Shown here in pieces: positions 1 through 9,200 of a stretch of DNA of 16,152 bases; the stretch's first letter is position 1, and each line of letters opens with the position of its first letter. Position numbers and translations under genes: made by a program. The DNA comes from an uncultured Lachnospiraceae bacterium (GTDB lineage Bacteria; Bacillota; Clostridia; Lachnospirales; Lachnospiraceae). The DNA is taken from contig URCR01000057.1 of the NCBI GenBank assembly GCA_900546325.1, positions 1-16,152 of the forward strand, given 5' to 3'. Under the pieces are notes generated by a model. The model did no database searches. It was not told the origin of the DNA and worked only from the letters and a program-made list of their open reading frames with translations.

Positions 1-127
1 TCACCGACTCGCAGTTTGTCATCTTTGCTATTGTACTGGAGCTAAGACCAGTCTTGGCACACAAATCTCCTTTTTTCATTCCGTGGTCAATTAACTGTTT
101 CCATAATCCATTATAACTAATTGCCAT
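1..127 (-). CDS. Xre-family helix-turn-helix regulator, N-terminal part (runs off the left edge)
   Basis: The first 42 codons of a DNA-binding regulator are present; the gene continues beyond base 1. It begins MAISYNGLWKQLIDHGMKKG and continues into a helix-turn-helix with the recognition-helix pattern TGLSSSTIAKM. This matches the small Xre/Cro-type regulators (about 70 aa) common in Firmicute mobile elements, whose members typically read YNxLWKxLIDxGMKKxDL. The start at 127 is supported by a GGAGG ribosome binding site at 136-140, 8 nt upstream. The gene lies beyond the terminator that ends the long operon and has its own candidate promoter at 168-197, so it is probably transcribed separately. 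Its target is unknown; the tandem repeats just upstream are candidate operators. The call of an HTH regulator is firm, the role in the element is inferred. Confidence 0.87.
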   Translation of the reverse strand, partial: MAISYNGLWKQLIDHGMKKGDLCAKTGLSSSTIAKMTNCESV

Positions 128-167
128 CCTCTTTTCCTCCGTTTAATGTGCAATCAATATCAAAATT

Positions 168-197
168 ATTTTATCACACAAAAAACTCCTTGTACAA
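168..197 (-). promoter_or_regulatory. Candidate sigma-A promoter of the HTH regulator with extended -10
   Basis: On the minus strand a TTGTAC -35 box (192-197) and a TAAAAT -10 box (168-173) are separated by 18 bp. The -10 box is preceded directly by TGA, giving the TGn extended -10 favoured in Gram-positive promoters. Transcription would start near base 160, leaving a leader of about 33 nt before the ATG at 127. The -35 has two mismatches to TTGACA, so the call is moderate. Confidence 0.55.
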
Positions 198-207
198 TTC
201 GCATTTA

Positions 208-249
208 CAAATATCACATATCTTTTTTCAAATATTGAATATCTTTTTT
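208..249 (-). repeat. Two tandem 21-bp direct repeats upstream of the regulator promoter
   Basis: Read on the minus strand, each unit is six A, then GATAT, three variable bases, then ATATTTG. The units lie at 229-249 (variable bases TCA) and 208-228 (GTG) and match at 18 of 21 positions. The 21-bp period is two turns of B-DNA, which places both units on the same face of the helix. The array ends 10 bp upstream of the -35 box. This is typical of binding sites for a regulator, possibly the adjacent HTH protein; the A-tracts could also act as a curved or UP-like element. Confidence 0.75.
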
Positions 250-370
250 AATTTATTCACAAACCTTTTGAATTTATCTGCTACAGATACTCTTTTCCTA
301 ATTGATGTGGTTAGAAGAAAAACATCTCCAATCTGCTTTCATTATAACGTTCAATCCATATTTACGCATT

Positions 371-405
371 AAAAAAGGATGCAGGGATTGACTCCCTACA
401 TCCTT
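371..405 (-). terminator. Rho-independent terminator at the end of the leftward operon
   Basis: The minus-strand transcript forms a 12-bp stem (AAGGATGTAGGG with CCCTGCATCCTT, one G-U wobble) with a 7-nt loop, followed directly by a run of U. The plus-strand bases are 394-405 and 375-386 for the arms and 371-374 for the U-run beyond the stem. It starts 22 nt after the stop of the 916-aa gene and should end the long operon. Confidence 0.9.
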
Positions 406-427
406 CATTAGAATTATAATATTATAC

Positions 428-3178
428 TTATCTCACACCCCGATCAGCCCCTCTCTCCGGCTTATCTTTTCCCTGCTTTTCTTGAATAATCCTCTTATTA
501 ATCTCAAGCCGTTCATGAATGGATAATTTCTTATCTTTTCCAACTACCGCCTGCTTCTGTTGTACCTGTTTCCTATCTGCTTTTCCTGCATCCTTGACCA
601 CTGCATTCGCTTCGGTACTTGTTCCCCGCTCATCTGCTCTTCCTTCATTTCTTTCCGTTATCTGCTGTTCTCGTCTCTCTTTCACACCTTTTTCTTCCAG
701 ATTGCAAAAGCTCTGCAGATACGGAAGCACATGATTCTGCATGTCTGTCAGATCTTCCATATATTTTTGGAACTCTTCACTTCCTTTACCTTTCTGGTAA
801 TTGATCCAATACTCATCTGTAAGCTTCATTTCATTATCATACTTCAACTGACTCACAATACCGCCATGTCCATTTCCAATATCTATTGACTTCTTGAAAT
901 GATGCAGCATCTGTTCACCTTTTTCCGCATAATATACAGTCACATATATCTTTGTGATTTTTGTAGGTTCCTCTGTCTTCGAATCACGTTTTGCATACCA
1001 TTCTTTATCCATTTCTGCTGTTTTTGCATCCAGCTCGGATAACTTCTGACATCTTGGATTCATGAGAGCACTTTCTTCACAATAGTTTACATACACCATT
1101 GGTTCCAGATTCTTTGGAAACTCCGGCTCATAGACTTTCAGTCTTTCAATCAATACACCTGCACGCACAGACTGGTCACATTCTTCGTCTACAATATCCT
1201 TCAGATAAGAAATATAAGAATGTGTATTGCCACTCTGCAAATCCAACATCACCTCTTGTACCGTATTTTCTCCCGTCTCCACATTATCTCGATACTCATA
1301 CGGATCAAAAGCTTCTGCAATCTCATCCAATGCCTCTGCCAACTGTTCTGTGGTCATCTTCTCTGGATACATTGCTTCCCGAACATCCCGCATTGGTACA
1401 TACTTATAGTCCGGCAATGCATCATGAATTTTCTCAATCCCTTCCCGTATCAGTGCAAGTTCTCCATAAAATCGAACATCGTCCATCAGATTTCCAAGTA
1501 CTGTATTTCCTTTTACGATTGCAAATTCAGCATCATCATAGTAACTGTCTTCCGGATCACGATAGATAATCCCCATACTGCATACTCGATAGGCATTCTC
1601 AGGATTCTCCCTATATTTTTCATAAACCGCAGCAATCTGATTAACATCGGTACTTTTTTCATAAGCTCCCATATCATGGAACTCATCACATTCTGCGGCA
1701 AAGTATTCCAGATACGGTTCTTTCTTCGGTGGCATATTATTGAGGACATTATCAATCATGTTATAATTTGCCTCTTCCAGTTCTTCTACCTTTGCCAATG
1801 GCTTATATTCGCCCTGGCTTTTCTGAATCTCTGCCATTACAACCTCATCCATTTCTTCTACCTTTTCCATCAACTGATCATAATCCCCACGGATGCGTTC
1901 TCCAGTCCATCCTTCGTCTTCCAAAAGTTCCTCTGCCGCTTCTTCAATAGAAATTTCACCATTTTCATAGACGCCACCATCCATCAGGCGGAAATCTTCA
2001 TCGTAAAAGGAATAATCATATCCTCCTTCTGTTCTCTGAATAGCAAAGTAACGTTCTCCTACCTCATATGCCAGTTCACTAAGAACCTGTTCTTCCAGAT
2101 TCAGGAAAGAATCTAGCTGTTCAAAACTGATACTGTCTACAAAATGAGCGGTTACCTTTCCCCCCTCATTCAGAACTACGATATCACTGACAGACAGGGA
2201 ATGTCCTCGAAAGTCTTCTGGTCTGTCGATGTTGAATCGTTCAAATATATCATCTAGCGACATATTTCCAAATAATTCTCCCACATAGACCAGTTCATAG
2301 TCTTCTTTTTTAATCTGCATCCCGTGACTTTCAATGAAGCTCATATTCATAAACGCATAGTTTTCACCTGGCAAACCATCTCTTATTTGATAAATACCGA
2401 ATGTTCGTCTTGTCCCTAATAGCAGATTTGCCTCTTTCAAAGACTGAATCTGCGGATATTTCTGCATCTCCCATTCCAAATTGCGGAATCGTTCCAGTTC
2501 TTCTGTAGACATCTGATAATGCTCCGGACCTCGTTCAATCTCCATTCGCTCTGTAACATAGATTGGTGATGAAAAATTGGTAATCAGATAGATATCTGCT
2601 CCGGCATCATATAATTTCAGAGCTTCTTCCTGTCCAATCACATTCATCGGCTCCTGAAATGCTCCAAAATCTTCATCTGCATAATCCAGATCCTGATCCC
2701 TTATCCGTTCCCACATCTGTGATTCCATGCCAAACAGCCCTTCATGTGCCTGTATCATTTCTTTACTTGCATACTCTCCCTTGCTGCCATCACTACCCAG
2801 GCAATAGATTTTAGAACCCATTCTGTGATAATCCAGGGCTGCTGCTTTTCTAAGCGGCACCATATCCTCTGCTGTATATCCATAATCCCGAAGTTCCAGC
2901 TTGCCTATGGTTGGATCTGGTAAGTCCTGAATATCCATTTGGGCATCATCCAGAAGTTCCTCTACTCTATCTTCATCTGACCGATTGACTGCATCTGCCA
3001 GATTTCTTACCAGCGTCCTTACTTTCTCTTCTTCGCCAACCAGATTTGCATATTCAAAAATCTGTTCTTTTACGTCCGCTGGAATTGCTATTCCCATGTG
3101 TTCTGCACGGTCTATTTGTTCCTGTGTATATTCCTGCATTTTCTGCGTTTCTATTCCTGTTATCATGTTTCTCGCCAT
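428..3178 (-). CDS. YodL-domain polyvalent-type protein (916 aa)
   Basis: A large, acidic, cytoplasmic multi-domain protein without signal peptide or membrane segments. Residues 1-90 are helical and charged. Residues about 90-255 hold a mixed segment with SKIYCLGSDGSKGEYA and DIYLITNFSSPIYVTERM, resembling the small domains associated with large polyvalent proteins of mobile elements. Residues about 258-360 form a YodL domain, recognised by YELVYVGEL, IFERFN and GHSLSVSDIVVLN followed by FVDS and FEQL. Residues about 510-690 form another alpha/beta segment (AYRVCSMGIIYRDPEDS) of uncertain family. The basic, low-complexity end (830-916) carries SIHERLEINK, the tail motif shared with two other proteins here. 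The ATG at 3178 has an AGGAGG site 7 nt upstream. It is the last gene before the operon terminator, 81 nt after the 2443-aa gene. From family knowledge, YodL-domain proteins are frequent cargo of Clostridia conjugative elements, but no reaction is known; I infer a role in transfer or establishment in the recipient. Confidence 0.87.
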   Translation of the reverse strand: MARNMITGIETQKMQEYTQEQIDRAEHMGIAIPADVKEQIFEYANLVGEEEKVRTLVRNLADAVNRSDEDRVEELLDDAQMDIQDLPDPTIGKLELRDYGYTAEDMVPLRKAAALDYHRMGSKIYCLGSDGSKGEYASKEMIQAHEGLFGMESQMWERIRDQDLDYADEDFGAFQEPMNVIGQEEALKLYDAGADIYLITNFSSPIYVTERMEIERGPEHYQMSTEELERFRNLEWEMQKYPQIQSLKEANLLLGTRRTFGIYQIRDGLPGENYAFMNMSFIESHGMQIKKEDYELVYVGELFGNMSLDDIFERFNIDRPEDFRGHSLSVSDIVVLNEGGKVTAHFVDSISFEQLDSFLNLEEQVLSELAYEVGERYFAIQRTEGGYDYSFYDEDFRLMDGGVYENGEISIEEAAEELLEDEGWTGERIRGDYDQLMEKVEEMDEVVMAEIQKSQGEYKPLAKVEELEEANYNMIDNVLNNMPPKKEPYLEYFAAECDEFHDMGAYEKSTDVNQIAAVYEKYRENPENAYRVCSMGIIYRDPEDSYYDDAEFAIVKGNTVLGNLMDDVRFYGELALIREGIEKIHDALPDYKYVPMRDVREAMYPEKMTTEQLAEALDEIAEAFDPYEYRDNVETGENTVQEVMLDLQSGNTHSYISYLKDIVDEECDQSVRAGVLIERLKVYEPEFPKNLEPMVYVNYCEESALMNPRCQKLSELDAKTAEMDKEWYAKRDSKTEEPTKITKIYVTVYYAEKGEQMLHHFKKSIDIGNGHGGIVSQLKYDNEMKLTDEYWINYQKGKGSEEFQKYMEDLTDMQNHVLPYLQSFCNLEEKGVKERREQQITERNEGRADERGTSTEANAVVKDAGKADRKQVQQKQAVVGKDKKLSIHERLEINKRIIQEKQGKDKPERGADRGVR

Positions 3179-3205
3179 ATAAGTTCCTCCTGTATTCCCA
3201 AAAGT

Positions 3206-3244
3206 GGCATAACCGGCAGAACATTCTTTCTACCAAATTATGCC
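3206..3244 (-). promoter_or_regulatory. Two-tier RNA hairpin in the leader of the 916-aa gene
   Basis: The 81-nt gap between the 2443-aa gene and the 916-aa gene contains nested inverted repeats. On the minus strand an outer 7-bp stem GGCATAA/TTATGCC (3238-3244 with 3206-3212) encloses an inner 7-bp stem GGTAGAA/TTCTGCC (3228-3234 with 3215-3221, one U-G wobble) with a 6-nt loop. The hairpin ends about 15 nt before the AGGAGG ribosome binding site. It lacks a good U-run, so it is more likely an RNA processing, stability or translation-control element than a terminator. Confidence 0.5.
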
Positions 3245-3259
3245 ATCTTTCCTGTTTTC

Positions 3260-6200
3260 TTATTCCAGACCGAAGTCCCTTTTTCTATCTTCCCTGCCAT
3301 TCTCGCTTTCCCGCTGGCTTTTTTCTTTATAAATCTGCAATTTCTCATGGATAGAACCACGTGCCGGTCGTTCTTCTTTCTCTTTCGATTCTGACTGCTC
3401 TGCTTCTGTGTCTTCCCGTTCATCCATATTAAGAAGGGCATTTAGTTCTGACAGTCGCTCCAGTTTCTGGTTCAGTTCCTCTTCTTTTGTGAATGGCTTT
3501 CCAACTTCCTCTTTGGCATTTGTAAGCTGCTCCTGTACCGTTTCCAATCGTTGCTCCGCTTCTGCCAGTTTCTCCGGATAGCTTTCCAGAAGATTATTGA
3601 TACGGGTGATATTTCCCAGGGCATCTGCTCCCAGATGAACTTTCGATACCGATTCATGCTTCACAGACAGGATAAACTCCTTACTCCAGCTGTCGAACTG
3701 GATTCTCATGTTGAATCCCTGATAGTTTCCGATATCCATTGCTGCATCGACTGCTTTCATGTCCTTGCAGACTGCCAGTAGTGCCGCTCCTGCTTCTTTC
3801 TTTTCTGTAAATACTTTGCCGCTGATCTCCATGGAAAACTGTTCTGGATCTGTGATTTTATGCTCCTGATAATGGGCAATATCCGCTTTGTAGCTATCAA
3901 TAGTCTCGGTCAATTTTGCAATCTGCTGTGGAAAATTTCTTGCAATATCATCTTCCAGACGGTACTGGTTATTCATGTGATTGGCTTTTAAAAGTTTCAG
4001 TTTTGCCACATCCACGTCCAGTGCCATCTTTTCTTTTACTGCCGGATTTCCAGTTGCCAGTGCCTTAACCTCTGCATAGGACAGTGCCGCTTCGTCCACA
4101 TCTTCGCAGCTTCTGACCGGTGCTTTGCTCGTCATAATCTGGGAGATGAACTTCTGTTTATTTTCGATCAACTGCCACATGTAGCTGTCGAAGGTGGATT
4201 CTGTCACATACCGAAAGATATGAACCTTTTTATTGTGATTTCCCTGCCGGAAGATACGTCCTTCCCTCTGCTCCAGATCAGACGGTTTCCAGCCAATATC
4301 CAGATGATGCAGAGCAATCAGACGATCCTGCACGTTGGTACCGGCACCCATCTTTGCTGTTGAACCAATCAAAAAACGAACCTGCCCAGATTTTACTTTT
4401 CCAAACAGCTCCGTCTTCTTTGCTTCGGTATTTGCATCATGAATGAATGCAATTTCTTTTTCCGGTACACCTTTCGCCATCAGCTTCTGTTTCAAGTCAT
4501 CGTAAACATTGAAACTGCCATCGCCTTTCGGTGTGCTCAAGTCACAAAAAATGATCTGCGCCGATTTCTGTACAACTGTATCTTTCCAGATTTCATAGCT
4601 TTTTTCTGCACAGACCGACACTTTACTGCCCGGATCGTCTGGCAATAGTTCATTGACCAATCGCTGATCCAGTGCCAGTTTTCTTCCGTCATTGGTAATT
4701 TTCAGCATATTGTCTACACTAGCATCTACGCCACCGTTTCTTACCACTTCCGCACGCTCTCCTAGGCTTGCTACGATTTCTTTCTGCTGTTCTGTTGGTT
4801 TCAATACTACAGTTTCGTATTCCGCTTCCGGTACTGGAAGATTCAACTGATCCGAAGTCTTGATATCTGCAATCTCCTTGAACATATTCATCAGTTCCGG
4901 GATATTATAGAATCTGGCGAATCTGGATTTTGCTCGGTATCCGGTTCCTTCCGGTGCAAGTTCAATGCTGGTCACAACCTCTCCAAACGTGGATGCCCAG
5001 GAATCAAATAATCCCAAGCCCATATTCTGTAATTTGCTGTTCTGCAGATATCTCTGCATGACATAAAGTTCCGTCATGCTGTTGCTGATCGGTGTGCCCG
5101 TTGCAAAGGTAATGCCTTTTCCACCGGTAATCTCATCCAGATACTGACATTTATTAAACATATCTGCTGATTTCTGTGCTTCGTTCTGGGCAATTCCGGC
5201 TACATTTCTCATTTTTGTATAAAGGAACGCATTTTTATAACTGTGTGCCTCGTCTACATACAGATGATCCACTCCCAGTTCTTCAAAGGTAACTACATTA
5301 TCCTTTTTCTCTTTCTGATTCAGCTTCTCCAGTCTTGTCATCAGCGTTTTTCTGGTCTTTTCAATCTGCTTTACCGTATAGCGGCCGCCATCCTGCTCAT
5401 ATCTTGCACTCTGGATTGCGATTTCCAGATCGTCAATCTGCTTCCGCAGCATGGCTTCCTGCCTCTCATCAGAGATTGGGATACGCTCAAACTGGGAATG
5501 ACCGATGATAATCGCATCATAGTTTCCCATAGCGATTCTGGCACAGAACTTTTTCCGGTTCGCCGGTTCAAAATCTTTCTTGGTTGCCACCAGGATATTG
5601 GCTCCCGGATATAACTGCAGGAACTCGGCTCCCCACTGCTCTGTCAGATGGTTCGGCACGACAAATAGATTCTTTTGTGATAATCCCAGACGTTTGCTCT
5701 CCATTGCAGCCGCTACCATCTCGTAGGTCTTCCCAGCTCCTACTACATGAGCCAGAAGCACATTATCCCCGTAAAGCTGATGTGCGACAGCATTTTTCTG
5801 ATGTGGGCGAAGTTCAATTTCCGGGTTCATTCCTGGGAAAGTCAGATGACTGCCATCGTATTCACGGGGACGGATACTGTTAAACCGTTCATTATAAACT
5901 CTTACCAGTCTTTCACGTCTCTGTTGATCTTTGAAAATCCAATCCTTAAATGCTGCTTTCATGGCATCCTGTTTCTGTGATGCCAGCATAGTTTCTTTTT
6001 TATTGAGGACACGAATCTCATCCCCATTTTCATTGACACTCTTATCATAGATACGAACATCTTTCAGATTCAGTGTATCTTCCAGAATCCGGTAAGCATT
6101 TGCCCTCTCGGTTCCATACGTTGCATAGGCAAACGCATTTCTTGGACTGTCTGCATTTTTCCCGGTAATCCGCCACTCACCATTCACCTCAGAATATTTT

Positions 6201-9200
6201 ACCTGTATCTCCTTCTGTGCAAGATACCACGGAGTATGAAGCAGTTCCCTCATAAAGTCCTGATAATCCGATGGTTCAATCCAGGTTGCCCCAATCCTTA
6301 CTTCGATTTCAGATGCTTCCAGTTCTCTTGGCTGAACTGCTTCCAATGCACGGACATTCGGTGTGAATTCCGGGTGATTCTCTGCAAAGGTTCTTGCTGT
6401 GTTTAACTTCTCCCTGACATTTCCAGATAAATACTCATCTCCACTCTCCCACTGGTCTGTCAGTGGGTTCTTAAATATAACTCCAACCAGTTCCTCCGTG
6501 ATTTTTTCTTCTGTCTTTCCTGTCAGCTGTGCCATATAGGACAGATCCACCTTTGCTCTTTCATTCAATGATAATGCTAAGGCTTCTGTCGCAGTTTCCA
6601 CACTGGTTACCGCCACTGCCTTTTTGATGGTTCGTTTCGTAAACATGTCTGCTTTTCGCTTCAATGTTCCATCTTCGTTCAGGTCTTCCAGAGAACACAA
6701 CAGACAATAAGAAGCGTCATCAGAAAACGCCCGCTTGTTTGCATTACTTCCGATGACTCCATACTTTGCTGTGTAAGCATCATATACTTGATTCAATTTC
6801 TCCTGCTGTTTGTGAATTTCTTCATCTGTTACGGATTCTTCCATCTGCATGGCAATCAGTTCACGCACCGTGTCTCGGATCTCCACCATACCTTTTACAC
6901 GTTCTGCAGTAGCGGCAGGCATCTTTACCTGATTCATCAGAGAGTTAACACGGTAATATACCTGATCATCTACAACCGCATAACTGTAATTACGAACATT
7001 CGGATCTGCCGGGATACTCTCTGGTACATCATCCAGTTCTGCATCCACATCAACTGCAGGTGCCATATTTCCATGAATATTCCTGACAGCTTCTGCAAGC
7101 TGGACTTCAAGATCAGCACCTTCTATCGGCATACAGGTTGTTTCCATACCATACGGACCGGATACCTCTTTCATCTCACCCAGAATCATTTCCGGATGGT
7201 CTGCAAAATACTGATTGACCGTAATTCCATTGGCATCACTTCCAAGATTCACCCACTCCGGCATCTCTTTTGTCATGCTGTCACGCTTCTGGAAGAATAA
7301 AATATCTGCACTGACTTCCGTTCCTGCATTTGCTTTGAATGCTGTGTTCGGCAGGCGGATGGCTCCAAGGAGATCGGCACGTTCTGCCAGATACTTTCGG
7401 ACTTCCGGTGATGCTTTATCCATGGTTCCTTTTGTTGTGATCAAAGCTGCCACACCACCCGGACGCAACTGGTCGATTGTCTTTGCCAGAAAATAATCGT
7501 GAATCATAAAATTATAGCGGTCATATTGCCTGTCATTCACTTTATAAGCTCCAAATGGCACATTTCCGATTGCCACATCGAAGAAATCATTCGGATAATC
7601 TGTCTTCTCAAAACCTTTAATCTGGATATTGGCATCTGGGTAAAGCAGTTTTGCAATTCTACCGCTGATACTGTCCAGTTCCACACCATAGAGTTTTGAC
7701 TGGTTCAGCTTCTCAGGAAGCATTCCAAAGAAGTTACCAACACCCATGGATGGCTCCAGGATATTTCCTTTTGTAAATCCCAGATTTTCCAACGCCTGAT
7801 ACATACTTTCAATCACGATTGGCTGTGTGTAATGGGCATTTAAGGTAGAAGCTCTGGCTGCTGCATATTCTTCCGGTGTAAGGACTGTCTTTAATTCCAG
7901 ATATTCCGTCTCCCATGCGGATTTTGTTTCATCGAAAGCATCAGCAAGACCTCCCCAGCCTACATATCGGGATAAAATCTCCTGTTCGTCTGGTGTGGCA
8001 TTGCGGTTTTCTTCCTCGCATTTCTTTAAAAGCTGGATTGCCATGATATTAGCACGGAACTTTTCCTTTGGTGTTCCCTGTCCCAGTTCATCATCTGTGA
8101 TATGGAAGTTTGTTGCTGGAATATCAGACTGTTCTGGTGTTATATCTTCCTTTTTTTCTGCATCTTCTACTGCTTCCGGTTGTGTCTCAACCTCCGACGG
8201 TTCCTGATTTTCCTCTCGTATTTCCTGCTGATCAGAGCCTTCCTGCTCCACTTCCAAAGCCTGCTGAGCTCCTTCCAGATCCGCCTGTCTCTGTGCTTCC
8301 TGCCGTTCTTCATACTTTTCCAGTTCTTCCGGTGATAAGAAATCATCGGTGCGAATCAGCTGACGGACACGTTCTGCAACCTTATTCCACTTTAATAGAA
8401 CTTCTACATCTGGACTGCCAATCTTCCCTTTCGCAAGTTTTAATCCTTTCGCATCATGGGAAGCATCGGATTCATACGCTCCCGGTATCCCAGGTGCTGC
8501 TCCACCTGTACCATACTCATTTTTCAGAAACTCAGCTGCATCCTTTATATCGTGATGTTCCATGAAATACTCATAGATCCGATTCCGTCCTCCGGCAGTG
8601 ATCCCGCCTCTTCTAAGGACTGCATCTATCTCATCCTGTGTGATAAAGGAAAGGGCCGGACGTTCGACCGTAAATTTCTGGTCTACCCAGGAACGCTCCC
8701 TCTGGAGATCCTGAAAACGCTGGAAATATTCCGGATTATGCTGAATCTCCCACCTGCGATAATCTTCTGGATTCTCATCCATATCTTTCTGCAGCCATTC
8801 AAAGCGATGGGCAATTGCATCTGCTTCCGCTGAATCTGTCCAAGCTTCCCGCACGACATCCTGCCAATCCGAATATGATTGCTGCTCCTCCCGGTTTCTG
8901 CTGGTATCCCGAAAATGGAGTGCAAGAAGATTGGTCATTTCTTCCTGCTCCTGTTCAATGGCGTTATTGGAAATCAGATTATCCACGTAACTTCTATCCT
9001 CATACATATCCCGGATTCTGTCCGCCGCTTCTTCCCACGTAACCATGCGATCAAAGTTTCTTCTGGCGGAATCTCCCCGTCGGATACGGATACCATCATT
9101 GTCATACCAGATACTGATTTTCTGTCCATCTATGGTAAATCCTTTTCCACCTGTTTCATATTCCTCCTTCAGGAAGTTCTGCATTTCTTCATTATCCAGA

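Larger units (their letters stand above)
128..427. other. AT-rich intergenic regulatory region between operon end and HTH regulator
   Basis: This 300-base stretch holds no convincing gene. From right to left it contains the last bases after the 916-aa gene, a rho-independent terminator (371-405), an AT-rich stretch with poly-T runs on the plus strand, two tandem 21-bp repeats (208-249), a promoter (168-197), and the leader and ribosome binding site of the HTH regulator. It is clearly more AT-rich than the flanking coding DNA. Confidence 0.8.

Noticed and set aside
121..372. 83-codon plus-strand frame starting with TTG across the AT-rich intergenic region
   Set aside because: It starts inside the antisense of the HTH gene, has no ribosome binding site, runs through the repeats and into the terminator, and its product is low-complexity Phe/Asn/Leu sequence.
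1220..2116. 298-codon plus-strand open frame
   Set aside because: Antisense to the YodL-domain gene and with the same Phe/Ile/His/Cys-rich composition; no recognisable family and no convincing start signal.
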